From NCBI GenBank assembly GCA_903886975.1, contig CAISOB010000003.1:1-47520 (forward strand): 47,520 nucleotides of DNA, given 5' to 3'. Position 1 is the stretch's first letter; the number at the start of each line of letters is the position of its first letter. The translations under genes and the position numbers were made by a program. The notes below the pieces were generated by a model. It did no database searches. It was not told the DNA's origin and worked only from the letters and a program-made list of their open reading frames with translations. The DNA is from an uncultured beta proteobacterium (GTDB taxonomy: Bacteria; Pseudomonadota; Gammaproteobacteria; Burkholderiales; Rhodocyclaceae). Below, one piece after another: positions 25,218 through 33,546 of the stretch.

Positions 25218-25916
25218 ATGCCGCCAATGTCTGAGATAAAGAAAAGAACAATTCAGCGAAAGAAACTTTCAGATATTGTTTTCGAACAGCTGATCACACT
25301 TATCCAGGAAGAAGGGCTTGAACCCGGGGACCAGTTACCAGGGGAACGCGAGTTGATGGACACCTTCGGTGTCGGACGGCCGGTCGTTCGGGAAGCGATG
25401 CAACGTCTCGCCAGCAAGGGCATGATTTCCATCCAGCACGGCGAGAGAGCTCGGGTAGTCAAAGTTGACATGAACTCGATGATCAGTCAGATCGACCTCG
25501 CGGCACGGCATCTGCTGTCCAGTTCGACCGAGAATGTTGATCATCTTCGCGAGGCTCGCCTATTTTTCGAGATGGGTCTCGTAAAAGTGGCTGCTCAGCG
25601 TGCATCGCCGGAGGATATCGACCGGCTCAACGCCGCCTTCTTCTTGATGCGCAAGAATCTGGATAGCGAACAGTTCATTCCTGCCGATATGGATTTCCAT
25701 CAAGAGATTGCGCGAATTTCTGGCAACCCGATCTACCTCGCTGTTTCCCAGGCAATCCTTCACTGGATGGCCGATTACCGCATGGATATGCTCAGCTACA
25801 AAAACCAGCAAACAGCCCTTGCCGAGCATCAGCGGATCCTGGATCGAATCTCCGCACACGATCCCGATGGAGCGGAACAGACAATGTACGACCACTTGAC
25901 GCGAAAGAACGATTGA
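25218..25916 (+). CDS. GntR/FadR-family regulator with FCD domain
   Basis: A 232-residue regulator. The GntR winged helix spans about 12-80 (LSDIVFEQLITLIQEEGLEPGDQLPGERELMDTFGVGRPVVREAMQRL, of which LPGERELMDTFGVGRPVVRE is the recognition part); the FCD ligand domain spans about 100-225 with metal-binding residues in DMDFHQEIARISGNP and the distal AEHQRILDRI. FCD regulators respond to organic and sugar acids. Divergent position to the MFS importer suggests it controls the sugar-acid genes. The ATG at 25218 has AGGA six bases upstream. A second regulator of this family, at 21092, is a wreck, so this may be the only one left for the cluster. Confidence 0.88.
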   Translation: MPPMSEIKKRTIQRKKLSDIVFEQLITLIQEEGLEPGDQLPGERELMDTFGVGRPVVREAMQRLASKGMISIQHGERARVVKVDMNSMISQIDLAARHLLSSSTENVDHLREARLFFEMGLVKVAAQRASPEDIDRLNAAFFLMRKNLDSEQFIPADMDFHQEIARISGNPIYLAVSQAILHWMADYRMDMLSYKNQQTALAEHQRILDRISAHDPDGAEQTMYDHLTRKND

Positions 25917-26197
25917 ACTTCCCGGAGAGTTGAATTGCCGTGCAGCCTGGGGACTTTAACCGACGTTCAGGCCCGTTGGCGTTCGGAAGATTCTCAAGCC
26001 GACGGTCTGCTCGCGTTCCGGCGGTACTCACGGTGACTCTCTGTGTTCCTGTCCCGGCCCGGGTTTGCGATTAATTGTGAAGTCATATTCTTCGGTCATG
26101 TGATGGCGCGTTCACGATAGCATCTTCCGGCAACCCGGAAATGCTACACTTTCTCCGGGAGCATAAGAGATGAAGTTCTGTGAACGGGCGGGACGAC

Positions 26198-27307
26198 ATG
26201 CCGATAGCATCACCTGCGGGAATCCACCTACGTAATTCCGGGATTGCCAGTGACTTGGCGGACAGGCTGACCAGCCTGGGTTTGTCCGCGCATATTGACA
26301 CGACGTCACTGCCCGGCGGCCGCGGAACCGTGTTCGCACTCAATGAGGCGGCCGCCAAAGAACTGGCTCCCGATGCCGATACCCTGCAGCTCTGCGCCAA
26401 GCTCGGTTTCGACCCGACCGGCAGCGCCGACGATCTCGAGCGCGAAATTCTCCTTGCCCTGATGCTCAGTCCGATCCGCTTCGAGTATCAGAACTACGCC
26501 GAGCTCGCCTCGGCGGTGAATGTTCGCAAGAACATTGTTGCGGCTGCGCGCAAGACCGTATTGGCTTTCGACACAACGTGGGCCGCCGAGCGACCCGAAG
26601 ACTGCTGGACCTTTTCCGACGGCAAAGGCTTTACGGTGCTGCCCGGCAAACCGCTGATCGAAGCCCTGCGCAAGGCGACGCAACCGGAAGTATCGGGCAA
26701 GCTCTATGCCTTTTCCTGTTACCGCGCAACCGAGTACGTCATTCTTCTCGGCCTCGCGGAAGAACTTGAAAGATCCAATCCGCATCTGCTCGCGCGATTG
26801 CAGCGCCAGTGGGAAACGCGGGCCATCAAGTCAGGGGCATTCCACGCAATGTTCCTCGTCGAATACGGGTCACTGGCGGCCCCTTTGCCGCTTCGGCACT
26901 ATGTTCCCGGCGACCGGCTGTGGTTTCGCAATCCGGATAACCGCTCTTCCGATATCGACGGCTATGAGGGGTCGTGGGTGTTCTATCTGGGCAACGGACT
27001 ATTCTCGAATTTCTGGAAGATGGGCCAAGCTTACACCCTGAGCAGCAAATGTCTCGAAATCTATCACTGGCGCAATGGCGTCCATGGTGCGCCCGACGGC
27101 AGTCTGCGCATGGACGAAGCACTGGTCGATGAACGCGTGCAGGCGTCCTTGAAGAATCCCGATGAAGTCCAGGAAATTCTCGGGCAGATGATGCGCTGGC
27201 GCGAGCCCCAGGGCGTCTATGTCGCAGGCGGCTGCATCGACACATCGCGCGAATATCCGCGCTCTATCCATCCGGGCGCGAGCGAATTTCCATTGCCTGA
27301 CGCTTGA
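26198..27307 (+). CDS. Tgl-like protein-glutamine gamma-glutamyltransferase homologue
   Basis: About 369 residues. The part from SPIRFEYQNYAELASAVNVR through KNIVAAARKTVL, then LYAFSCYRATEYVI, HYVPGDRLWFRNPD and GSWVFYLGNGLFSNFW follows the order of blocks in Bacillus Tgl, the transglutaminase that cross-links spore-coat proteins. The Tgl nucleophile Cys (ECATA in Bacillus) aligns with the Cys of FSCYRAT, but the Glu before it is Ser here and the downstream Glu is displaced, so activity is uncertain. The N-terminal 90 residues are extra. A GTG at 26180 is an alternative start. A hairpin (TTCCGG-CAAC-CCGGAA, 26125-26140) lies upstream. Cellular role unknown; it stands alone. Confidence 0.55.
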   Translation: MPIASPAGIHLRNSGIASDLADRLTSLGLSAHIDTTSLPGGRGTVFALNEAAAKELAPDADTLQLCAKLGFDPTGSADDLEREILLALMLSPIRFEYQNYAELASAVNVRKNIVAAARKTVLAFDTTWAAERPEDCWTFSDGKGFTVLPGKPLIEALRKATQPEVSGKLYAFSCYRATEYVILLGLAEELERSNPHLLARLQRQWETRAIKSGAFHAMFLVEYGSLAAPLPLRHYVPGDRLWFRNPDNRSSDIDGYEGSWVFYLGNGLFSNFWKMGQAYTLSSKCLEIYHWRNGVHGAPDGSLRMDEALVDERVQASLKNPDEVQEILGQMMRWREPQGVYVAGGCIDTSREYPRSIHPGASEFPLPDA

Positions 27308-27321
27308 ACAATCCGCGCGAC

Positions 27322-27350
27322 AAAAAAAACCCCGCTGCGTGAGCGAGGTT
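27322..27350 (-). terminator. Terminator of rpmB-rpmG
   Basis: On the minus strand a 9-bp stem (27350-27342 with 27336-27328, one G-T pair) is followed by eight T residues (27329-27322). It lies 28 bases after rpmG. Confidence 0.85.
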
Positions 27351-27377
27351 TCCTTGATCGGCCAAGTCCGGCGCAAA

Positions 27378-27533
27378 TTACTTCAGTTTTGTTTCCTTGT
27401 ACGCGACGTGCTTGCGCACGGTCGGGTCGTACTTCATCATTTCCAGCTTTTCGGGCTTGGTCTTTTTATTCTTGGTGGTCGTATAGAAGTGCCCGGTACC
27501 GGCACTCGATTCGAGCTTGATCTTTTCACGCAT
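27378..27533 (-). CDS. rpmG: 50S ribosomal protein L33
   Basis: A 51-residue basic protein, [20 protein letters not shown] then [17 protein letters not shown], a full-length L33 of the type lacking the four zinc-binding Cys residues (zinc-independent form). Structural component of the large subunit near the E site. It follows rpmB by 13 bases, the usual rpmBG order, with a terminator after it. Confidence 0.97.
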   Translation of the reverse strand: MREKIKLESSAGTGHFYTTTKNKKTKPEKLEMMKYDPTVRKHVAYKETKLK

Positions 27534-27546
27534 GGCAGTTTCCTTA

Positions 27547-27780
27547 TCAGATCTCGCCGCGCGCACGCAGGTCGGCGAGCACGACGTCGATGCCGTTCTT
27601 GTCGATGGTGCGCAGGCCGGCATTGGATACGCGGAGGCGCACCCAGTGGTTCTCGCTCTCGACCCAGAAACGCCGGTATTGCAGATTCGGGAGGAAGCGG
27701 CGCTTGGTTCGATTGTTGGCATGGGAAACGTTATTCCCTGTCATCGGGCCTTTACCCGTTACTTGGCAGACACGCGCCAT
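27547..27780 (-). CDS. rpmB: 50S ribosomal protein L28
   Basis: A 77-residue protein, [20 protein letters not shown] then [20 protein letters not shown], complete L28. Large-subunit protein. First gene of rpmB-rpmG; the start at 27780 gives the universal [10 protein letters not shown] beginning, and GGAGCAAC lies just upstream. Confidence 0.97.
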   Translation of the reverse strand: MARVCQVTGKGPMTGNNVSHANNRTKRRFLPNLQYRRFWVESENHWVRLRVSNAGLRTIDKNGIDVVLADLRARGEI

Positions 27781-27867
27781 GGTTGTTGCTCCAATTGATC
27801 TTGGCTGGAAAGCCGGCGATTTTAGCCTAAATTGCCGGGGCATTTCAAGCTATTTCTGCCCGTTCCG

Positions 27868-28545
27868 CTATAACAAGCCGCGTTCGGCGAAGGACAGGGG
27901 CTGCGCCTGGCCGGCCACGATGAAGTGATCGAGCACCCGCACATCGACCAAAGCCAGCGCCTGCTTGAGCTCGCGCGTCAGGAGTTCGTCCGCTGCCGAC
28001 GGCTCGGCCAGGCCCGAAGGATGATTGTGCGCCAGAACCACAGCGGCGGCATTATGCGCCAGGGCCTGCTTGACCACTTCGCGCGGATAGACGCTGGTTT
28101 GCGTCAATGTGCCGCGAAACAGCTCTTCGGCAGCAATCAGACGGTTTTGCGCGTCGAGCCAGAGGGCAAAGAACACTTCATGGGCAAGACCGGCGAGGTG
28201 CAGGCGCAGATAATCGCGCACGGCAGCGGGTGTCGTGAAGGCGTCCGCACGTCGTATTTCCTCGGCCAGGGCCCGACGTGACATTTCGAGTACAGCTTGT
28301 AACTGGGCATACTTGGCCGGGCCGAGTCCGGCAATGGCGACGAATTCGCCGCGCCTTGCGGCAAACAGGCGGTTCAGGCTCCCGAAATGCCCGATCAGTA
28401 CTCTGGCCAGATCGACGGCACTCTTGCCCCTGACGCCGACGCGCAGAAATATCGCCAGCAGTTCGGCGTCGGACAGCGCTGCCGCGCCTTGCGCCAGCAA
28501 ACGCTCGCGCGGACGTTCATCCTCCGGCCAGTCGGTAATTGCCAT
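27868..28545 (-). CDS. radC: RadC family protein (JAB/MPN domain)
   Basis: A 225-residue protein: N-terminal helix-hairpin-helix region ([35 protein letters not shown]) and C-terminal JAB1/MPN domain (about 105-225) with the metalloprotease-like HNHPSG and a following Asp in the [13 protein letters not shown] stretch. RadC was named for DNA repair but its true function is not settled. It is divergent from coaBC and next to rpmB, the common arrangement in proteobacteria. Start at 28545 matches the family N-terminus; an upstream start would reach into the coaBC promoter. Confidence 0.9.
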   Translation of the reverse strand: MAITDWPEDERPRERLLAQGAAALSDAELLAIFLRVGVRGKSAVDLARVLIGHFGSLNRLFAARRGEFVAIAGLGPAKYAQLQAVLEMSRRALAEEIRRADAFTTPAAVRDYLRLHLAGLAHEVFFALWLDAQNRLIAAEELFRGTLTQTSVYPREVVKQALAHNAAAVVLAHNHPSGLAEPSAADELLTRELKQALALVDVRVLDHFIVAGQAQPLSFAERGLL

Positions 28546-28605
28546 GCCGCAATCTCGGTTAGAATGTTCCGTATGGCATTCTAACCACGCGCGCGGATTA
28601 TTCAT

Positions 28606-29799
28606 ATGGAATTAAACGGGAAACGCGTTGCCCTCGGTGTCACCGGCGGCATCGCCGCATACAAGGCGGCAGAACTCGTACGCCTGCTGATCAAGCAAGG
28701 GGCCAGCGTGCAGGTAACGATGACCGAAGCGGCCACCCACTTCGTCACCGCCGTGACCTTCCAGGCGCTCTCCGGCCAACGGGTCTTCAGCGATCAATGG
28801 GATCCGCGTGTCGCCAACAACATGGCGCACATCGACCTTTCCCGCCGGGCCGACGTGCTGCTGATCGCCCCGGCATCGGCCGACTTCATCGCCAAAGTCG
28901 CCCATGGCCTGGCCGACGATCTCTTGAGCACCTTGAGCCTGGCGCGCGACTGCCCGCTACTCGTCGCCCCGGCGATGAACCGGCAGATGTGGGAAAACCC
29001 GGCAACGCAGCGCAATGTCGCGACGCTGCGCGGCGATGGCGTCGTCATTCTCGGCCCCGATTGCGGCGAGCAGGCCTGCGGCGAAAGCGGCGCCGGCCGC
29101 ATGCTCGAGGCAGCGGACATCGTCGACGATCTGATCGCCTTCTTCCAGCCCAAACCGCTCATCGGCAAAAAGCTCCTGCTTACGGCGGGTCCGACTTTCG
29201 AGGCCATCGACCCGGTGCGCGGCATCACCAATCTGTCGAGTGGCAAGATGGGTTTTGCCGTCGCACGCGCCGCCCGGGAAGCCGGCGCCGAAGTGACTCT
29301 GGTGTGCGGCCCGGTCAGCCAGGAGGTGCCGCGCGGCATCCGGCGTATCGACGTGACGAGCGCCCTGCAAATGCATGCTGAGGTCATGAAATGCGCCGCG
29401 TCCCAGGATATTTTCGTCGCTGTCGCCGCCGTCGCCGATTACCGGCCAAAGGCCGCCGCGCCGCACAAGATCAAGAAGGACGGCGGCGGCGCGCCGGCGA
29501 TCGAGTTGGTCATCAACCCCGATATCCTGGCCGAGGTCGCCGCCTTGCCCGCACCGCCCCTGTGCGTCGGCTTTGCCGCCGAGAGCCGCAATCTTGCCGA
29601 TTACGCGCAAAAGAAACGCGTCGCGAAGAAGATTCCGCTGATTGTCGGCAACCTCATCGACGATGGCTTCGGCGGCGACGAGAATACCCTTGTTCTCTAT
29701 GACCAGAGCGGCGCGACGCCACTGCCGCGCGGCGCCAAGATCGAACTCGCCAGGGCGCTGGTCGGGCATATCGCCAAGCTGCTCGCCGCGCACCGATGA
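28606..29799 (+). CDS. coaBC: Bifunctional phosphopantothenoylcysteine decarboxylase / phosphopantothenate-cysteine ligase
   Basis: A 397-residue fusion. CoaC part at about 1-185: flavin-binding [16 protein letters not shown], active-site His in NMAHIDLS, and [17 protein letters not shown]. CoaB part at about 186-397: [35 protein letters not shown], and the CTP-binding KIKKD-containing segment. It performs two consecutive steps of coenzyme A synthesis. The stop overlaps the next small gene by four bases (ATGA), and dut follows, the common coaBC-dut order. Confidence 0.95.
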   Translation: MELNGKRVALGVTGGIAAYKAAELVRLLIKQGASVQVTMTEAATHFVTAVTFQALSGQRVFSDQWDPRVANNMAHIDLSRRADVLLIAPASADFIAKVAHGLADDLLSTLSLARDCPLLVAPAMNRQMWENPATQRNVATLRGDGVVILGPDCGEQACGESGAGRMLEAADIVDDLIAFFQPKPLIGKKLLLTAGPTFEAIDPVRGITNLSSGKMGFAVARAAREAGAEVTLVCGPVSQEVPRGIRRIDVTSALQMHAEVMKCAASQDIFVAVAAVADYRPKAAAPHKIKKDGGGAPAIELVINPDILAEVAALPAPPLCVGFAAESRNLADYAQKKRVAKKIPLIVGNLIDDGFGGDENTLVLYDQSGATPLPRGAKIELARALVGHIAKLLAAHR

Positions 29800-30002
29800 A
29801 TGCTTTGCAGGAGGATGATCGCCTGCATTATGTGCGCGAGAAGACGCGCCGTATTGTCGGGCGCGTGGCGCTGCGCCGTGCCAGCCGGATCGTCCAGGGT
29901 TGGCGCGCCGCCGAGCGCGAAGACGCGCGCACCGCCAGAATACTGGGCGCAGGCCTCCTTGCCGTTGTGCTCCTGGCGGCGACCTTATTCATTCTTAACT
30001 GA
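29796..30002 (+). CDS. Small single-pass membrane protein between coaBC and dut
   Basis: A 68-residue protein: basic, Arg-rich helix at 1-45 (HYVREKTRRIVGRVALRR) then one membrane segment at 49-67 (ILGAGLLAVVLLAATLFIL). Not recognised. The four-base overlap with coaBC and the 12-base gap to dut argue that it is translated, as does the sensible membrane topology with a positive cytoplasmic N-terminus. Function unknown. Confidence 0.65.
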   Translation: MNALQEDDRLHYVREKTRRIVGRVALRRASRIVQGWRAAEREDARTARILGAGLLAVVLLAATLFILN

Positions 30003-30014
30003 CGGAAGATTTCC

Positions 30015-30464
30015 ATGCAGCGCATCGACATCCGCATCCTTGACCCTCGCCTCAAGGATGGGCCACCCCATTACGCCACCCCGGGCTCGGCCGGCCTCGA
30101 TCTGCGCGCCTGCATCGCGGCGCCGATCGAGATTCGTCCGGGCGACACCGTGCTGATTCCGAGCGGGATCGCCATACACCTCGGCGACGCCGGCCTTGCG
30201 GCAATGGTTCTGCCACGCTCCGGGCTAGGGCACAAGCACGGCATCGTACTCGGCAACCTCGTCGGCCTGATTGATTCCGACTATCAGGGCGAAATCATGG
30301 TGTCGACCTGGAATCGCGGCCAGGAGAGCTTCACCCTCAACCCGCTCGACCGGCTGGCGCAACTCGTCATCGTTCCGGTATTGCAGGTCGCCTTCAACGT
30401 TGTCGACGAATTTGACGTCAGCACGCGCGGCGCCGGCGGGTTTGGAAGCACAGGCAAGGGCTGA
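30015..30464 (+). CDS. dut: dUTP diphosphatase
   Basis: A 149-residue trimeric-type dUTPase with the five motifs: [10 protein letters not shown] (1), [10 protein letters not shown] (2), [11 protein letters not shown] (3), [10 protein letters not shown] (4) and [10 protein letters not shown] (5). It removes dUTP and supplies dUMP for thymidylate. Full length, complete C-terminal arm. Confidence 0.97.
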   Translation: MQRIDIRILDPRLKDGPPHYATPGSAGLDLRACIAAPIEIRPGDTVLIPSGIAIHLGDAGLAAMVLPRSGLGHKHGIVLGNLVGLIDSDYQGEIMVSTWNRGQESFTLNPLDRLAQLVIVPVLQVAFNVVDEFDVSTRGAGGFGSTGKG

Positions 30465-30491
30465 CGGGCAGTCCGTTAGAAGGGGCAAGCG

Positions 30492-30905
30492 GTGACCCAT
30501 CAGCAGACGATAACGGTGAACACTCGCGGCCGGGGAACGACCGAGATCACCGACGAGGTGGCGGCGATTGTCCGGGCGTCGCCCACCGCCTGCGGCCTCG
30601 CCCATATATTCGTCTTGCATACAAGCGGCTCGGTCATCCTGACCGAGAACGCCGATCCGGCGGTACGCCGCGATCTTGAGTTGCTGGCGCGACGCTGGGC
30701 GCCCGATGCCGACCCGGCCTACGCGCACAGCGACGAAGGCGACGACGACATGGCCGCCCACGGCCGCAGCGTGCTGACGGGCAGCTCGATTGCCGTGCCA
30801 GTGACAGACGGCAAACTTGTACTCGGAACATGGCAGGGAATTTACTTGTGGGAACATCGGACGCAAGCGCATCGCCGCCGAATCGTCATCACCGTGCTCG
30901 GCTGA
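30492..30905 (+). CDS. YjbQ / UPF0047 family protein
   Basis: A 137-residue protein with the UPF0047 motifs HTSGSVILTENADP, HGRSVLTGSSIAVPV and GTWQGIYLWEHR; the His and Asp residues form a likely metal site. Some members show weak thiamine-phosphate synthase activity, but the physiological role is unclear. It begins with GTG 30492, preceded by AAGGGG, 27 bases after dut, so it is probably the last gene of the coaBC operon. Confidence 0.88.
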   Translation: MTHQQTITVNTRGRGTTEITDEVAAIVRASPTACGLAHIFVLHTSGSVILTENADPAVRRDLELLARRWAPDADPAYAHSDEGDDDMAAHGRSVLTGSSIAVPVTDGKLVLGTWQGIYLWEHRTQAHRRRIVITVLG

Positions 30906-30938
30906 GAATGCGGCGGGTCGCCGCGCGGTGGGAACGCG

Positions 30939-31166
30939 CTACTTGCGCTGGAAATAGAATTCGAAAACTTCGTCGGCCTGCGCGTTGGCCAGCAAGTGGT
31001 TGCCAGTCTGCTTGGCGAAGGCCTGAAAATCCTTGACCGCACTCGGGTCCGTGGCCAGAACGCGCAAAACCTGCCCCGAGGACATCTCCGACAGGGTCTT
31101 CTTTGTACGCAAGATCGGCAGCGGACAGTTCAAACCCTTGACGTCAAGTTCACGATCAAACTGCAT
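30939..31166 (-). CDS. TusA-family sulfur carrier protein
   Basis: A 75-residue protein with the TusA motif GLNCPLPILRTKKTL, in which the Cys carries persulfide sulfur, and the C-terminal FEFYFQRK. TusA proteins pass sulfur to tRNA 2-thiolation, molybdenum cofactor or sulfur oxidation. The start at 31166 (MQFDRELDVKG) fits the family. It follows the M48 peptidase gene by 27 bases on the same strand. Confidence 0.88.
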   Translation of the reverse strand: MQFDRELDVKGLNCPLPILRTKKTLSEMSSGQVLRVLATDPSAVKDFQAFAKQTGNHLLANAQADEVFEFYFQRK

Positions 31167-31193
31167 AGTCGGTTCCCGAGCGAAAAACACATT

Positions 31194-32690
31194 TTAACCG
31201 TTATTCCTTTTCTCCTTGGCCTCCTCGACCTGGAGCTTGCGCAATTCGCGCAAACGGGCGTCAACGGTCGACTGTTCGTAGAAATTGCCGTCGGTGTCCT
31301 GCTGGGCGAAGCGCAACTGCTCGACAGCCTCGCCGAGTTGCCCGCGCAGCACGTAAAATTCCGCCTGCGCTCGGTGCTGCAGCAAACGTTTGCCCAAAGC
31401 GGCATATGTCTTCGCTTGTAGGCCATAGAGCCGGAAATCGCCGGGATCGGCTTGCAGCTGCGACTCGAGGAAGCGCAAGGCTTCGTCGTATTGCCGGCCG
31501 GCGAATAGCGATTCGGCCAGACCGTACACAATCGACTTGGCTTGCGGAAAGCGCTGCAGGGCCTCGCGATAAATGGCCTGAGCGGCCGGCAGATCACCGG
31601 CGCCCGCTTTGAGCTCCGCGGCCAGGCCAGCGATCATTGGCGTAGAGGACTTGAGCGGAATGAGCGCGTCGAATTCACGTTCCGCCGCTTTGAGGTCCTT
31701 GGTTCGTATCAAGGCGAGCACCAGTCCATAGCGGGCGGCCGGCTGCGACACATATTTCCGCTCGCGCAGCTGGGCGGAAAATTCGTTGAGCGCCTCGAGC
31801 GGCGTTCCCATCTGCGCCCGTAACTTGGCGCGCGCGAGGTAAAAATCGAGACTGCTCACGACCTGGCGATAAGGCGATTGCTGCGCCCGGTTGTCCATGT
31901 CGGCAATCCGCTCGGTGGTCAGCGGGTGGGTGCGAAAATAGACTGGCGCGTTGTTTTCGTACAAGTGCGCGGCCTTTTGCATGCGTTCGAAAAATTCGCC
32001 CATGCCACGCACGTCGAAGCCGGCTTTCTCGAGCGTCTGATAACCGGAGCGATCGGCCTCGCGTTCAAAGTCCCGGCTGTAAGCCAGTTGCGCCTGAACG
32101 ACGCCGGCCTGGGCCGAGGCGATCGTCGCTATGCCCGCCGAAGCATTGGCGCGCGCGGCAAGAACGCCAACGGCCATGGCGATGAGACTCGGAATCGTAG
32201 TCTGCTTCTCCTTGGCCATTTGCCGCGCCATATGATTCTGAGTCACGTGCCCGATTTCGTGGGCCAGCACGCTCGCCAGTTCAGACTCGGATTGGGCGAT
32301 CAGAAGGGTGCCGGTGTTCATGCCGATGAATCCGCCGAACATCGCGAAGGCATTCACGGTCGGGTCGCGTATCACGAAGAAATGGAAATTCCCGGATGGA
32401 TTCCCGCTCGCTTCAACCAGACGACGACCAAGCCGATTAACGTAGTCATTGATTTCCGGGTCGTCGACGTAGGTGGGTTCGTGCAAACGGATTTCGTTCA
32501 TGATGTTCTCGCCGATCTTGCGCTCGAGCTGCGGCGAGAGTTCGGCGCGCGCCGACTCGCCGAGATCCGGAAGGTCGTCGGCCGCCCAGATCGAGGTCAC
32601 GCCGGCAATTACCAGCACCGCAGTCAGGGGCAGCGCAAAGCGGATGCAGCGGCAAAGCGCGCTCACGATGGACAACAAGCGGAAAGACAT
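31194..32690 (-). CDS. bepA: BepA-like periplasmic M48 metalloprotease with TPR domain
   Basis: A 498-residue protein: signal peptide 1-36, M48 peptidase domain at about 50-280 with the zinc motif LAHEIGHVTQNH and the third ligand in FEREADRSG, then helical tetratricopeptide repeats to the end. This is the BepA architecture; E. coli BepA assists and proofreads LptD and BAM assembly in the outer membrane. DPTVNAFAMFGGFIGMNTG and the YFRTHPLTTERI motif are conserved. A TusA-like gene follows. Related LoiP-type proteases lack the TPR part, so BepA fits best. Confidence 0.9.
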   Translation of the reverse strand: MSFRLLSIVSALCRCIRFALPLTAVLVIAGVTSIWAADDLPDLGESARAELSPQLERKIGENIMNEIRLHEPTYVDDPEINDYVNRLGRRLVEASGNPSGNFHFFVIRDPTVNAFAMFGGFIGMNTGTLLIAQSESELASVLAHEIGHVTQNHMARQMAKEKQTTIPSLIAMAVGVLAARANASAGIATIASAQAGVVQAQLAYSRDFEREADRSGYQTLEKAGFDVRGMGEFFERMQKAAHLYENNAPVYFRTHPLTTERIADMDNRAQQSPYRQVVSSLDFYLARAKLRAQMGTPLEALNEFSAQLRERKYVSQPAARYGLVLALIRTKDLKAAEREFDALIPLKSSTPMIAGLAAELKAGAGDLPAAQAIYREALQRFPQAKSIVYGLAESLFAGRQYDEALRFLESQLQADPGDFRLYGLQAKTYAALGKRLLQHRAQAEFYVLRGQLGEAVEQLRFAQQDTDGNFYEQSTVDARLRELRKLQVEEAKEKRNNG

Positions 32691-32769
32691 GGCGCTATGA
32701 TACCGGAGTCAGCCGCCCGCTGATGTTTCAAGTTATTTCCGGCGCCGCGCGCGAACGAAAACGCGAACG

Positions 32770-32794
32770 AAAAAAAACCCGCCAGAGGCGGGTT
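32770..32794 (-). terminator. Terminator of the cold shock gene
   Basis: An 8-bp perfect stem AACCCGCC/GGCGGGTT (32776-32783 with 32787-32794) around a three-base loop; on the minus strand it runs into eight T residues. On the plus strand CTTTT follows, so it may work weakly both ways. Confidence 0.85.
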
Positions 32795-32814
32795 CTTTTA
32801 GCGCGCTGAAAAAA

Positions 32815-33018
32815 TCAGGCACGCCCAATATTCGAAGCTTGCTTGCCTTTGGGGCCTTGCGTCACGTCGAAAGTAACCTTTTCGCCCTCTTTGAGGGTCT
32901 TGAATCCGCCCATGGTAATCGCGGAAAAATGCGCGAAGAGATCCTCGCTGCCATCATCCGGAGTAATGAAACCGAAACCCTTGGCGTCGTTGAACCACTT
33001 AACTGTACCTGTTGCCAT
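32815..33018 (-). CDS. Cold shock protein (CspA family)
   Basis: A 67-residue OB-fold protein with RNP1 KGFGFITPD and RNP2 [26 protein letters not shown] is the standard beginning. It binds single-stranded RNA and acts as an RNA chaperone. The AAGGAAG site precedes ATG 33018. The 219 bases to clpS have no gene; the nearest part is probably a long leader, as in cold-shock mRNAs, shared with the divergent clpS promoter. Confidence 0.95.
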   Translation of the reverse strand: MATGTVKWFNDAKGFGFITPDDGSEDLFAHFSAITMGGFKTLKEGEKVTFDVTQGPKGKQASNIGRA

Positions 33019-33237
33019 ATTGCTACTTCCTTGAAAAGAGACTGGATCCGGGCATCGCCCGACTTGCATGTTTTTGAAATTCAACTGTTCCTGAACCAAA
33101 ACATGGAGTCTTTGTACGCTACTTATAGGAGATGCGTCAAGCATTTTTGCAAGACAAAGTTCGCGCAGTGTGGTTTATATGAGAAAAGCCGCTGCAAAGG
33201 CGGTTGTACAATCGACTAGACTGATTAGAATTGGTAC

Positions 33238-33546
33238 ATGGCAAAACAGCATCCGGAAGGCACCGTACTCGAAGCCAAACGCAGCAAATTAGCGCCGCCG
33301 CCACTTTATACGGTTTTATTGCTCAACGACGATTTCACCCCGATGGAGTTTGTCGTTTTCGTATTGCAGAAGTTTTTTTCGATGAATCGAGAACAAGCGA
33401 CGCAAATCATGCTCAAAGTACATATCGAGGGGCGGGGCGTGTGCGGGGTTTATCCGCGCGATGTCGCCGCCACCAAGGTCGAGCAGGTTACGGCCTTCGC
33501 GCGTGAAAACCAGCATCCGCTGGCGTGCGTAATGGAGGAAAACTGA
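33238..33546 (+). CDS. clpS: ClpS adaptor protein
   Basis: A 102-residue N-end-rule adaptor with [20 protein letters not shown] and [20 protein letters not shown], the residues that form the N-degron pocket. It hands substrates with bulky N-terminal residues to ClpAP. The stop TGA is followed directly by the clpA start, so the two are translated together. Confidence 0.97.
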   Translation: MAKQHPEGTVLEAKRSKLAPPPLYTVLLLNDDFTPMEFVVFVLQKFFSMNREQATQIMLKVHIEGRGVCGVYPRDVAATKVEQVTAFARENQHPLACVMEEN

